A program made the translations under genes and the position numbers. From contig NTKX01000008.1 in the NCBI GenBank assembly GCA_002457135.1, positions 1 through 39,974 of the forward strand: a stretch of DNA of 39,974 bases, in the 5' to 3' direction. Source of the stretch: SAR116 cluster bacterium MED-G04. Its GTDB lineage: Bacteria > Pseudomonadota > Alphaproteobacteria > Puniceispirillales > UBA1172. The notes below the pieces were generated by a model that worked only from the letters and a program-made list of their open reading frames with translations, did not search any database and was not told the DNA's origin. Positions 24,709 to 32,134 of the stretch are shown here, in pieces; the stretch's first letter is position 1, and each line of letters starts with the position of its first letter.

Positions 24709-26415
24709 GTGACCGATATTTTTCATCATCCTCTTGCTGTCAGGCTGGCCTTTGTCGCCGTCATCCTTGTCGGGATCATTGCCTTTGTGCCGGGCCTGTC
24801 GACCCTGCCGCCCATGGACAGGGATGAATCGCGTTTTGCCCAGGCCAGCAAGCAGATGGTTGAAAGCGGTGATCTGGTGACAGTCCGCTATCAGCAGGAA
24901 CTCCGCGCCAAGAAACCCGTCGGTATCTACTGGATGCAGGCAGCATCGGCCAGGCTGCTCGGCGAAGACAGGATTTCAAGCTATCGTCTGCCAAGCCTGC
25001 TGGGGGCCATGATTGTCGCGCTGGCGAGTTTCGGGTTTGCCCGCCAGTTGATGCCCTTCAGGCAGGCGTTGATCGCCGGTATTTTCATGGCTTCCAGCCT
25101 GACGCTGGTGGCAGAGGCGCATCTCGCCAAGACCGATGCCATGCTGTGCGCGGCCATACTGGTTCAGCAAATCGCGCTCTGGCGGATTTACGATCAGGGG
25201 CTGAGCGGTGATTACGTTTCGGGAAAACTGGCCATGGTTTTCTGGGCCGCGATGGGGCTGGCTATCCTGATCAAGGGGCCGATTGCTCCGCTGATCGCCG
25301 CCCTCACGGTCGCGGTGCTGACGCTTCGTGAACGCAGCTGGCGCTGGATCTATTTCCTGCGGCCGGTGCTGGGGTTCATCGTGCTGACCGTGATGGTGCT
25401 GCCCTGGGTGATCCTGGTGACCCACGCCACTGACGGCGTGTTTCTGGCCACCGCCATCAAGGGTGATCTGGTCAGCAAGATCCAGTCAGGGCAGGAATCG
25501 CATGGCGCGCCGCCGCTGACACATCTGGCGCTGCTGGTGCTGACATTCTGGCCCGGCAGCCTGCTCCTGATGCGCGGCATCATGGAAGTGCTGAAACGCC
25601 GCCGTGACCGGGAGGTGATTTTCCTCCTCGGCTGGGTTCTGCCCTTCTGGATGGTGATTGAGTTGACGCCAACGAAACTGCCGCATTATATCCTGCCGGT
25701 GATGCCTGCGCTGGCCATGCTCATGGCTTACGGCATCGAGTTCAGGATGCCGCCGAAACGCCGCAGTGTCACGGCCCCTGATGGCAGCCCCCTAAGGGCA
25801 AGGATATTCCCCTGGCTGAGGGGGCTTGATGCAATGCGCCTGCTGGTCATCGGCTGGAACGGGGTTTTCATGCTGGCCTCAGTCTCGCTCGGGGTGGTGG
25901 TGCTTTACGCCGCCAGTGATCTGGGCGGCAGCCGGGAATGGGGCCTGACTGCCTTTATCCTTTCGGTGATGGTCGCCGGGCTGGCCTATTGGTGGGGGCG
26001 GGTCCAGAAACTGGCTGTTCTGCTGCTGATCGCTGTCACCGCCAGCGGTTTTCATGCGGCGGTGTTTGGCGGGGTGCTGCCATCGCTGAGCGACATGCAT
26101 ATCGCACCGCGCCTGAAATCAGCGATTGCATCATTGGAGGAGCCGGTGGATAGCATCGCGGTGGCGGGTTATCATGAGCCGTCGATGGTGTTCAGCCTCG
26201 GCACCGATACGCTGCTCTTCAGCGCACCCGAAGTCGCGCTGTTTCTGGCCGAGGCCCCCAACGGTCTGGCCATTGTCGAAAAACGCGCTGAGGCGGAGTT
26301 CCTCAAAACCGCCGCCACGGCCGGTATTGCGGTCAGCCAGGCCGGTCAGGTGAACGGCTATAATGCGTCTCGTGGCAAGCGGGTGGAGCTTGAATTCTAC
26401 CGCGCCGCTGATTGA
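24709..26415 (+). CDS. ArnT-type glycosyltransferase (GT83, integral membrane)
   Basis: A protein of about 568 residues with some eleven to twelve hydrophobic helices. After TM1 the periplasmic loop has LPPMDRDESRFAQASKQM. The Asp-Glu pair is the catalytic loop of the GT-C/ArnT family that transfers a sugar from undecaprenyl phosphate to lipid A or another acceptor. Further family features are KKPVGIYWMQAAS and HLAKTDAMLCAAIL. The donor sugar is unknown, so aminoarabinose is not implied. The gene is followed by a GT2 transferase and a LAB_N protein, which could supply the lipid-linked sugar. The start is uncertain: GTG 24709 is the best match to family length, with no strong ribosome-binding site. 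Confidence 0.87.
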   Translation: MTDIFHHPLAVRLAFVAVILVGIIAFVPGLSTLPPMDRDESRFAQASKQMVESGDLVTVRYQQELRAKKPVGIYWMQAASARLLGEDRISSYRLPSLLGAMIVALASFGFARQLMPFRQALIAGIFMASSLTLVAEAHLAKTDAMLCAAILVQQIALWRIYDQGLSGDYVSGKLAMVFWAAMGLAILIKGPIAPLIAALTVAVLTLRERSWRWIYFLRPVLGFIVLTVMVLPWVILVTHATDGVFLATAIKGDLVSKIQSGQESHGAPPLTHLALLVLTFWPGSLLLMRGIMEVLKRRRDREVIFLLGWVLPFWMVIELTPTKLPHYILPVMPALAMLMAYGIEFRMPPKRRSVTAPDGSPLRARIFPWLRGLDAMRLLVIGWNGVFMLASVSLGVVVLYAASDLGGSREWGLTAFILSVMVAGLAYWWGRVQKLAVLLLIAVTASGFHAAVFGGVLPSLSDMHIAPRLKSAIASLEEPVDSIAVAGYHEPSMVFSLGTDTLLFSAPEVALFLAEAPNGLAIVEKRAEAEFLKTAATAGIAVSQAGQVNGYNASRGKRVELEFYRAAD

Positions 26416-26453
26416 CGCAAGCGGTGGCTGAGAGTAAGACAAAACAATAACAA

Positions 26454-27251
26454 ATGATGAGTCCGGATATGAAATCCCCCAAGGCAACACGCCGCAAGGC
26501 CAGTGCCAGACCAAAGACCCAGCAATCCAGTCCTGAAATCAGCATTGTTGTTCCGGTACTCAACGAAGAAGGCAACATCACCCCGCTGGTTGAGGGGATC
26601 AGGGAAACCTTTTCCGGCCGCGCCATAGAGATTATCTACGTCAATGATTGCAGCACGGATGGCAGCGCCGATGAGCTGGCCAGCCTGCAACAACGCATCG
26701 ATTGCCTGAGGGTGCTGACCCATTCCGAACGCGCTGGCCAGAGCCAGGCATTGAGGAGCGGCATCATGGCGGCCCGCGCCCCGCTGATTGCCACGCTTGA
26801 TGGTGATGGCCAGAACCCGCCGGGTGATCTGGCTGACCTCGAAGCGGCTGTCCATGACCATCGCCCGGGTCTCGTCATGGCGGCCGGGTTCAGGGCAAAG
26901 CGTCAGGACGGGTTCAGCAAGCGTTATGCCTCCATCTTTGCGCGCAAGGTCCGCCGCCTGATCCTGCAGGACAATCACCCCGATACCGGCTGTGCCACCA
27001 AGGTCTTTGATCGTGAGCTTTATCTCCGCCTGCCGTATTTCAATCACATGCACCGTTTCATGGCACCATTGGCGCGGCGTGAAGGGGCAACCGTTGTCGC
27101 CATGCCTGTCAGCCATGCGGCCCGCACCATGGGCCAGTCCAAATACCGGACCCTTGACCGGCTGATGGTTGGCATCAGTGACATTATCGGCGTGATGTGG
27201 TTAATTCGGCGCAAGCCAAAACAACTGGAAGTAACAGAACATCATGGTTGA
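26454..27251 (+). CDS. family 2 glycosyltransferase (polyprenyl-phosphate sugar transferase-like)
   Basis: A 265-residue GT-A enzyme. The N-terminal nucleotide-sugar motif is ISIVVPVLNEEGN, with IYVNDCSTDGS next. The metal-binding DXD is in LDGDGQNPPGDL. Relatives such as dolichol-phosphate mannosyltransferase and ArnC make polyprenyl-phosphate sugars. This one lacks C-terminal transmembrane helices and ends in a short basic tail after IRRKPKQ. A basic N-terminal extension (about 1-22) precedes the fold. It lies 38 bases after the ArnT-type gene and overlaps the next gene by eight bases, suggesting one pathway: sugar activation on a lipid carrier, then transfer. Confidence 0.9.
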   Translation: MMSPDMKSPKATRRKASARPKTQQSSPEISIVVPVLNEEGNITPLVEGIRETFSGRAIEIIYVNDCSTDGSADELASLQQRIDCLRVLTHSERAGQSQALRSGIMAARAPLIATLDGDGQNPPGDLADLEAAVHDHRPGLVMAAGFRAKRQDGFSKRYASIFARKVRRLILQDNHPDTGCATKVFDRELYLRLPYFNHMHRFMAPLARREGATVVAMPVSHAARTMGQSKYRTLDRLMVGISDIIGVMWLIRRKPKQLEVTEHHG

Positions 27252-27633
27252 ACTGATACGCGGTCTTTCGGCAGGGATTGAAAACGTCGCCGTTGCTGTT
27301 TCAACGGGCCTTGTCTATCTCTTTCCGTTTCTGCCTGAAACCCTGCCCCAGCAACCCGAAACGGTGATGATTGCGGTCGGGTTCGGTGGCCAGCTGCTGT
27401 TCGCGATGCGCTTTATCGTTCAGTGGATCACTTCCGAAGGCGCGAAACGAAGCGTCATCCCGGTGATGTTCTGGTATTTTTCGATTGGCGGCGGCATGGT
27501 CCTGCTGCTTTACGCCATCTGGCGACAGGACCCGGTGATCATCTGCGGTCAGGGGCTGGGGCTGCTGATCTATGCCCGCAACCTGATTTTCATTTTCCGT
27601 GAAAAGAACGAGCAGTCCAAAACCGATACCTAA
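27244..27633 (+). CDS. lipid-A-disaccharide synthase N-terminal domain (LAB_N) membrane protein
   Basis: A 129-residue membrane protein with three helices at about 40-57, 74-92 and 97-115. The signature GFGGQLLFAMRFIVQWITSE followed by SVIPVMFWYFSIGGG is the LAB_N domain, found alone or fused to LpxB and often next to GT2 and ArnT-type genes. Its biochemical role is not established. The start codon overlaps the GT2 gene, so the two are translationally coupled, like a two-part membrane glycosyltransferase. It is convergent with the EVE gene. Confidence 0.9.
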   Translation: MVELIRGLSAGIENVAVAVSTGLVYLFPFLPETLPQQPETVMIAVGFGGQLLFAMRFIVQWITSEGAKRSVIPVMFWYFSIGGGMVLLLYAIWRQDPVIICGQGLGLLIYARNLIFIFREKNEQSKTDT

Positions 27634-27658
27634 ATCTGGCTGATACCTAAGCCTAGAT
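27625..27658. repeat. 17-nt imperfect tandem duplication at the LAB_N gene end
   Basis: GATACCTAAATCTGGCT (27625-27641) is followed by GATACCTAAGCCTAGAT (27642-27658), with 13 of 17 identical. The first copy contains the LAB_N stop codon. A further CTGGTTTCAG pair at 27668-27677 and 27689-27698 follows in the same gap. No T-run terminator was recognised. Confidence 0.6.
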
Positions 27659-27681
27659 TGTGTAAATCTGGTTTCAGGTTT

Positions 27682-28101
27682 CTACAGACTGGTTTCAGCC
27701 ATCCTCATCAATTCGGCCCAGTGATCGGGGGTAACCGGCAGCACCGACAGTCGTGACTGCCTGACCAGCGCGATTTCGGCCAGGGCCGGATTGGCCTTGA
27801 TCTCAGCCAGGGTAACCGGGGTCTTGACCGGGCAGATGGCCTTGACCGTGACCATCCCGAAACGGCCGGAAGCATCGGTCGGGTCAGGGTGATAGAGTTC
27901 GATCACCTCAACAATACCGACAATCCGTTTCTCATTGACCGAATGATAGAAAAAGGCAAGATCACCGATTTGCATGGCCTTCATGTTGTTGGAGGCCTGA
28001 TAGTTGCGGACACCATCCCAGCCTTCGCCCTCATCGCCTTTGTTGACCTGATCATCCCATGACCAGGTGTTGGGTTCGGATTTCAAAAGCCAGTACTGCA
28101 T
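27682..28101 (-). CDS. EVE domain protein (thymocyte nuclear protein 1 homologue)
   Basis: A 139-residue single EVE domain, a PUA-like fold that binds modified nucleobases. The family opening YWLLKSEPNTWSWDDQ, then WDGVRNYQASNNMK, GDLAFFYHS, and the end RQSRLSVLPVTPDHW are all present. Relatives read modified bases in DNA or RNA; the ligand here is unknown. AAGGAG lies six bases upstream of the ATG. It is downstream of gpsA on the same strand, and EVE genes commonly sit in this housekeeping neighbourhood rather than beside restriction genes. Confidence 0.93.
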   Translation of the reverse strand: MQYWLLKSEPNTWSWDDQVNKGDEGEGWDGVRNYQASNNMKAMQIGDLAFFYHSVNEKRIVGIVEVIELYHPDPTDASGRFGMVTVKAICPVKTPVTLAEIKANPALAEIALVRQSRLSVLPVTPDHWAELMRMAETSL

Positions 28102-28158
28102 GGATGCTCCTTATACTTCGGGTGATGGCGTGGTTCAGGTGACGGGTTTATTTGAAAC

Positions 28159-29184
28159 TCAGCCCCATTCGCTGTCAACAGGGCGTTGCAGCAGCCGGTT
28201 GATCTCAGCCCTGATATCAGCACCGTCGATCAGCACCCGCGCCACCGCCTCGGTGATCGGCATATCGACCTTGAGGCGGGCAGCCCGGCGCAGGATCACC
28301 GCAGCCGAATGCTTGCCCTCGGCCAGTTTGGCCGGGGTATCACCGCCCTCTGCGAGGGCAAGGCCAAAGGCGAAATTGCGTGAATGCGCGCCCGAACAGG
28401 TCAGCACCATGTCACCCAGACCGGCCAGCCCGAAGAGGGTTTCACGCTGCCCGCCAAGCGCCAGCGCAAACCGCGTGGTTTCCGCCAGCCCCCGTGTGAT
28501 GAGCGCGGCCCTGGCGTTATCCCCCAGCCCCATGCCGGTGACGATACCGCTGGCAATGGCAATGACGTTCTTGACCGCACCACCCACAGCAACACTGACC
28601 GGATCATTGCTGGTATAGACACGGATATTGCTGCCGTGAAACCGCATCGCCACCGCGTTGGCGGCGGCATCATCCTGACTGGCCGCCACCAGGGCAGCGG
28701 GTTTGCCTGCCGTTACCTCATCAGCGAAGCTCGGGCCGCTCAGCATCACCGCCGGGTTCGGCAGATGGGCGCTGGCGTGTTCGGGGATCAGCGCATCACC
28801 CCCCGGCACCAGCCCCTTGGCGGCCCAGGCAATCGGGATCGCGGGGTCGGCCCCTGCCCTGATCATGGCAATGGTATCATCGGTGGCTGAGGTCGGCAGC
28901 ACCGCCAGCACCATCCCGGCACCATCCAGCACGGCGGCGGCATCGGTGGTGGCCAGACTCGGTGCAGCAATAGCCATATCAAGCACCGGTGATACCCCGC
29001 CGGTGAGGGCAGCGGCATGATCATCGCGCCGCACCCAGATGCGGGTTTCATGACCACGCGCAGCAAGGGCAGAGGCCAGCGCACTGCCCCATGCCCCGCC
29101 ACCCAGAACGGCAATCGGGCTGTTATCCCGGTTGTTATCCCGGATGTTGTCCCGGCTGTTTTTATAGGTTTCAGGATCGGTCAA
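28159..29184 (-). CDS. gpsA: NAD(P)-dependent glycerol-3-phosphate dehydrogenase
   Basis: A 341-residue enzyme that makes sn-glycerol-3-phosphate for phospholipids. The dinucleotide-binding motif IAVLGGGAWGSALA is at about 24-37. The catalytic lysine is near 204 in GGAVKNVIAIASG, followed by GLGDNARAALITRGLAE. The start is taken as TTG 29184, four bases after the tsaD stop with GGGGAAG upstream, because the longer frame is unlike the family. Residues about 10-21 (SRDNIRDNNRDN) come from a 12-nt tandem array and form a tail not seen in typical GpsA. Minus operon tsaD-gpsA. Confidence 0.94.
   Translation of the reverse strand: MTDPETYKNSRDNIRDNNRDNSPIAVLGGGAWGSALASALAARGHETRIWVRRDDHAAALTGGVSPVLDMAIAAPSLATTDAAAVLDGAGMVLAVLPTSATDDTIAMIRAGADPAIPIAWAAKGLVPGGDALIPEHASAHLPNPAVMLSGPSFADEVTAGKPAALVAASQDDAAANAVAMRFHGSNIRVYTSNDPVSVAVGGAVKNVIAIASGIVTGMGLGDNARAALITRGLAETTRFALALGGQRETLFGLAGLGDMVLTCSGAHSRNFAFGLALAEGGDTPAKLAEGKHSAAVILRRAARLKVDMPITEAVARVLIDGADIRAEINRLLQRPVDSEWG
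29119..29160. repeat. 12-nt tandem repeat at the gpsA N-terminus (3.5 copies)
   Basis: Plus-strand units GCTGTTATCCCG (29119-29130), GTTGTTATCCCG (29131-29142), GATGTTGTCCCG (29143-29154) and a half copy GCTGTT (29155-29160) differ at one to three positions. On the coding strand they give a repeated Arg-Asp-Asn-X tail. Confidence 0.92.
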
Positions 29185-29188
29185 TAGT

Positions 29189-30280
29189 TCACTTCCCCTT
29201 CCGGTTATTCCGGCCTGGCGGCGGTGCAGCCTCAGGGTCCAGCGGCCAGCGTGGTCGCGGCTCAAAATCAAGCCCATCGGCAGGCAGACCGGCGTTGCGG
29301 CGTTCCATGGCGGCCCAGGCGATCATAGCAGCATTATCGGTGCAAAGCTGAGGCGGCGGTGCAAAAAATCCAAACCCGTTTTCATCGGCCTTTTGCGCCA
29401 GCATGGACCGGATCGTGCGATTGGCGGCCACCCCGCCAGCCACCACAAAGCCGGGCTGTTGCTGATGGGGATGGCGTTCACGGAACATTGCCATGGCCTT
29501 GGCAGACTGGCCAGCCAGACTATCGCCAACAGCGCGCTGGAGTGAGGCAGCAAGATCAGCAATCCGCGCCTGACGTTCATGACCCTCGGGCAGATCAGCA
29601 ATCGCCCCGCGCCACGCCGTCAGGACAGCGGTTTTCATGCCCGAAAAGGAAAAATGGCACCCCGGCTTACCCGCCAGCGGGCGCGGCAGGGTCACCGCAC
29701 GATCATCCCCCATGGCGGCGGCGGACTCAATCGCGGGACCGCCGGGCATGCCCAGCCCCATGACCTTGGCGGATTTGTCAAAGGCCTCCCCGGCGGCATC
29801 ATCGAGGGTGGTGCCAAGGCGGTGATACTGCCCCGGTGATACAACCTCCAGCAACTGGGTATGGCCACCCGATACCAGCAGGAGGAGGAAGGGAAATTCA
29901 ACGCCCTCGGTCAGCCGCGCCGACAGGGCATGGCCCTCAAGGTGATTGATGGCATAGAACGGAACCCCCTGACCAAAGGCCATGGCCTTGGCGGCGACAG
30001 CCCCCACCAGAACACCGCCGATCAGCCCCGGCCCGCCCGTGGCCGCAACCGCGCTGATGCCGGTCATGTCCATCCCGGCGGTGGCAAAGGCCTCATCAAT
30101 GACACGGCCGATCTGGCTCAGATGCGCGCGGGCGGCAACTTCGGGGACAACCCCGCCATGGCGCTGATGCTCGCTGATCTGGCTGGCCACGATATTGGCG
30201 CGGATCGCCCCGTCACTGCCGACAATCGCGGCCGCAGTCTCATCACAGCTTGTTTCGATGCCGAGAATATAATCGGTCAC
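29189..30280 (-). CDS. tsaD: tRNA N6-adenosine threonylcarbamoyltransferase
   Basis: A 363-residue ASKHA-fold protein that, with TsaB and TsaE, transfers the threonylcarbamoyl group to A37 of ANN-decoding tRNAs. The N-terminal ILGIETSCDETAAA is diagnostic. The metal-binding histidines are in NHLEGHALSA near 111-115, with LVSGGHTQL following. The C-terminal GGVAANRTIRSML and CTDNAAMIAW are also present. The start is GTG 30280, with AAGGA about eight bases upstream; an ATG at 30343 adds an unrelated tail. It is divergent from hemC. The encoded modification applies to the neighbouring tRNA-Thr(CGT), among others. Confidence 0.96.
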   Translation of the reverse strand: MTDYILGIETSCDETAAAIVGSDGAIRANIVASQISEHQRHGGVVPEVAARAHLSQIGRVIDEAFATAGMDMTGISAVAATGGPGLIGGVLVGAVAAKAMAFGQGVPFYAINHLEGHALSARLTEGVEFPFLLLLVSGGHTQLLEVVSPGQYHRLGTTLDDAAGEAFDKSAKVMGLGMPGGPAIESAAAMGDDRAVTLPRPLAGKPGCHFSFSGMKTAVLTAWRGAIADLPEGHERQARIADLAASLQRAVGDSLAGQSAKAMAMFRERHPHQQQPGFVVAGGVAANRTIRSMLAQKADENGFGFFAPPPQLCTDNAAMIAWAAMERRNAGLPADGLDFEPRPRWPLDPEAAPPPGRNNRKGK

Positions 30281-30359
30281 GCGGTTATTCCTTTTCCTGC
30301 CGGCAACGATACCGGCATGAGGGGGCAGGGATGCCAATTGCATCAGCCCGTCTATTTCC

Positions 30360-30389
30360 CTTTACCAAAGCATGGCCCCCTTGGTAAAG
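30360..30389. promoter_or_regulatory. 9-bp perfect inverted repeat just upstream of hemC
   Basis: CTTTACCAA (30360-30368) and TTGGTAAAG (30381-30389) are exact reverse complements around a 12-base loop. The second arm ends six bases before the preferred hemC ATG and adjoins its AAGG. In DNA this is a typical operator shape; in RNA it would fold over the ribosome-binding region. No regulator is identified. Confidence 0.6.
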
Positions 30390-30395
30390 AAAGGC

Positions 30396-31370
30396 ATGAT
30401 TGAAACCGCGCCAATTTCCAAAGAAAATCCCGTCAGGCTGGCCAGCAGGGCATCGCAACTGGCGATGGCCCAGACCCATGAGGTTGCCCGCAGACTGGAT
30501 CAGGGGCCGGATCAGATCGCCTGTGCCATTGAGGCGCTGTCGACACGCGGTGATGAAGTGCTGGACCGTTCCCTGGCGGAGCTGGGCGGCAAGGGGCTGT
30601 TCGTGAAAACGCTGGAGGCCGCCATGCTCGATGGCCGGGCTGAGGCCGCGGTCCATTCCGCCAAGGACATGGAGTCTGATTTCGCCGAAGGCACCATCAT
30701 CGCCGCTTTTCTGGAGCGTGAGGACAGGCGCGATGCGCTGATCGGCCCGTTCCCGCGCATTGACGATCTGCCCGATGGTGCCGTGGTGGGGACAGCCTCG
30801 GTCCGGCGATCAGCCATGCTCAAATCACGCCGTCCTGACCTGCGGATACGCCTCTTGAGGGGCAACGTCAACTCACGGCTCCAGCAACTGGCCGATGGTG
30901 ATTATGATGCCATCATCCTGGCCATGGCGGGCATGAACAGGCTTGGGACGAACAGGCTGGGTATAAGCACCACTGAAATCCACCCGATTGCTGAAGATAT
31001 CTTTCTGCCCGCCGCCGGTCAGGGGGCGATTGCTGTTCAGGCGCTTGCCCCTGATGGCAGCCCCCGGCGTGATGCCGTCCTCACCGCATTGAAAGGGCTG
31101 GATCACCCGCCCACCGCCATTGAGCTGACCGCCGAACGCGCCCTGCTGGCGGCGCTGGATGGAACCTGCCGCACCCCGATCGGTGCCTCGGCCCGATTTG
31201 ATAACAGGCTCACCATGAAGGCGGCGTTGTTCAGCCCTGATGGCAGCCAGGCTTTCTTCGCCGCCGGTGAGGCTCAAGCTGATGATGCCGCAGCCCTTGG
31301 CCAGCGCCTCGCCATCGATTTGCTCGAACAGGCTGGCGGAAGGGCGTTTCTGGCTGAAACAGGGGGCTGA
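30396..31370 (+). CDS. hemC: hydroxymethylbilane synthase (porphobilinogen deaminase)
   Basis: A 324-residue enzyme that polymerises four porphobilinogens for tetrapyrrole synthesis. The N-terminal VRLASRASQLAMAQ, the mid-domain KDMESDF and RRSAMLKSRRPDL-RIRLLRGNVNSRL, and LPAAGQGAIAVQ are family motifs. The dipyrromethane cofactor cysteine is Cys258 in LDGTCRTPIGA. Between AGM and LPA the loop is about five residues longer than E. coli HemC, because NRLGT-NRLGI (181-190) is a 15-nt duplication. ATG 30396 is preferred; TTG 30381 or ATG 30372 in frame lie inside the upstream inverted repeat. First gene of hemC-hemD-Mic60-hemY. Confidence 0.95.
   Translation: MIETAPISKENPVRLASRASQLAMAQTHEVARRLDQGPDQIACAIEALSTRGDEVLDRSLAELGGKGLFVKTLEAAMLDGRAEAAVHSAKDMESDFAEGTIIAAFLEREDRRDALIGPFPRIDDLPDGAVVGTASVRRSAMLKSRRPDLRIRLLRGNVNSRLQQLADGDYDAIILAMAGMNRLGTNRLGISTTEIHPIAEDIFLPAAGQGAIAVQALAPDGSPRRDAVLTALKGLDHPPTAIELTAERALLAALDGTCRTPIGASARFDNRLTMKAALFSPDGSQAFFAAGEAQADDAAALGQRLAIDLLEQAGGRAFLAETGG
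30936..30965. repeat. 15-nt tandem duplication inside hemC
   Basis: AACAGGCTTGGGACG (30936-30950) is followed by AACAGGCTGGGTATA (30951-30965), which encodes NRLGT then NRLGI. The frame is kept, and the protein loop is longer than in E. coli HemC by the same five residues. Confidence 0.75.
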
Positions 31371-31375
31371 TCACC

Positions 31376-32128
31376 GTGGCTCCACCTCGCCTCATCCTAA
31401 CGACGCGACCACGCGACGATGCGGCAAGGGATATCACCTTGCTGGAACAACGCGGGGCAAGGGCGATCAGCGCGCCGATGCTGGAAATCCGGGCCCTTTC
31501 GCCGGAATGGCCTGATGCCAGCGGCTTTGACGGGGTGGTGCTGACCAGCCGCCACGCCGCCGCCCTGATCAGGGATCCCGGTTTTCTCAGCCTGCCGTGT
31601 TTCTGTGTCGGCAACACCACCTCGGGCGAGGCCCGCAAGGCTGGTTTTACCACGGTGATCACCGGCCCGGGTGACGGTGATGGCCTGACCGGGATGATCC
31701 GCGCCCATGACGGTTTCAGCGATCATCCCAGGCTGCTCTGGGCCTCGGCGGTGGATACCGGGTTCAACATCAAGCGTGCGCTGGATGATCACGGTATCCA
31801 GGCAGAACGGCTGGCGGTCTATGAGGCGGCAACGGTTGATGATTTCACCCCTGAGGTGCTGTCGCTTATCCGGGATGATGCAGTGGCCGTGGTGCTGGCG
31901 CATTCAGGCCGGGCCGGTGAGCATTTCACCCGGCTGCTGAGCCACCATGGGCTGGAGGCAAAACAGGCGGGCATGACCATGATTGCCATCAGCCAGAGGG
32001 CGGCTGGACTTTGCGGTGAAGACTGGCATACCATCAGAATAGCTGATCAGCCGAAACGGTCAGCCATGCTGGATGCCGCGATTGATGCCATCATGCATGA
32101 TCACCCGATAAAAGACGGCAGGGGTTAA
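31376..32128 (+). CDS. hemD: uroporphyrinogen-III synthase
   Basis: A 250-residue two-domain protein of the HemD fold that cyclises hydroxymethylbilane to uroporphyrinogen III. Sequence conservation in this family is low. The recognisable parts are the opening LILTTRPRDDAARDITLLEQRGARA, the VLTSRHAAALI segment, YEAATVDDFTPEVLSLI, and the late IAISQRAAGLC. Position directly after hemC, with a five-base gap, supports the call strongly. It begins with GTG, preceded by the AGGGGG at the hemC end. Confidence 0.9.
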   Translation: MAPPRLILTTRPRDDAARDITLLEQRGARAISAPMLEIRALSPEWPDASGFDGVVLTSRHAAALIRDPGFLSLPCFCVGNTTSGEARKAGFTTVITGPGDGDGLTGMIRAHDGFSDHPRLLWASAVDTGFNIKRALDDHGIQAERLAVYEAATVDDFTPEVLSLIRDDAVAVVLAHSGRAGEHFTRLLSHHGLEAKQAGMTMIAISQRAAGLCGEDWHTIRIADQPKRSAMLDAAIDAIMHDHPIKDGRG

Positions 32129-32134
32129 AAAGGC

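Noticed and set aside
25775-31065. An identical 18-mer, CCCCTGATGGCAGCCCCC, at 25775-25792 and 31048-31065
   Set aside because: Both lie in coding frames for Pro-Asp-Gly-Ser-Pro in the genome's preferred codons. The likeliest explanation is codon bias and coincidence.
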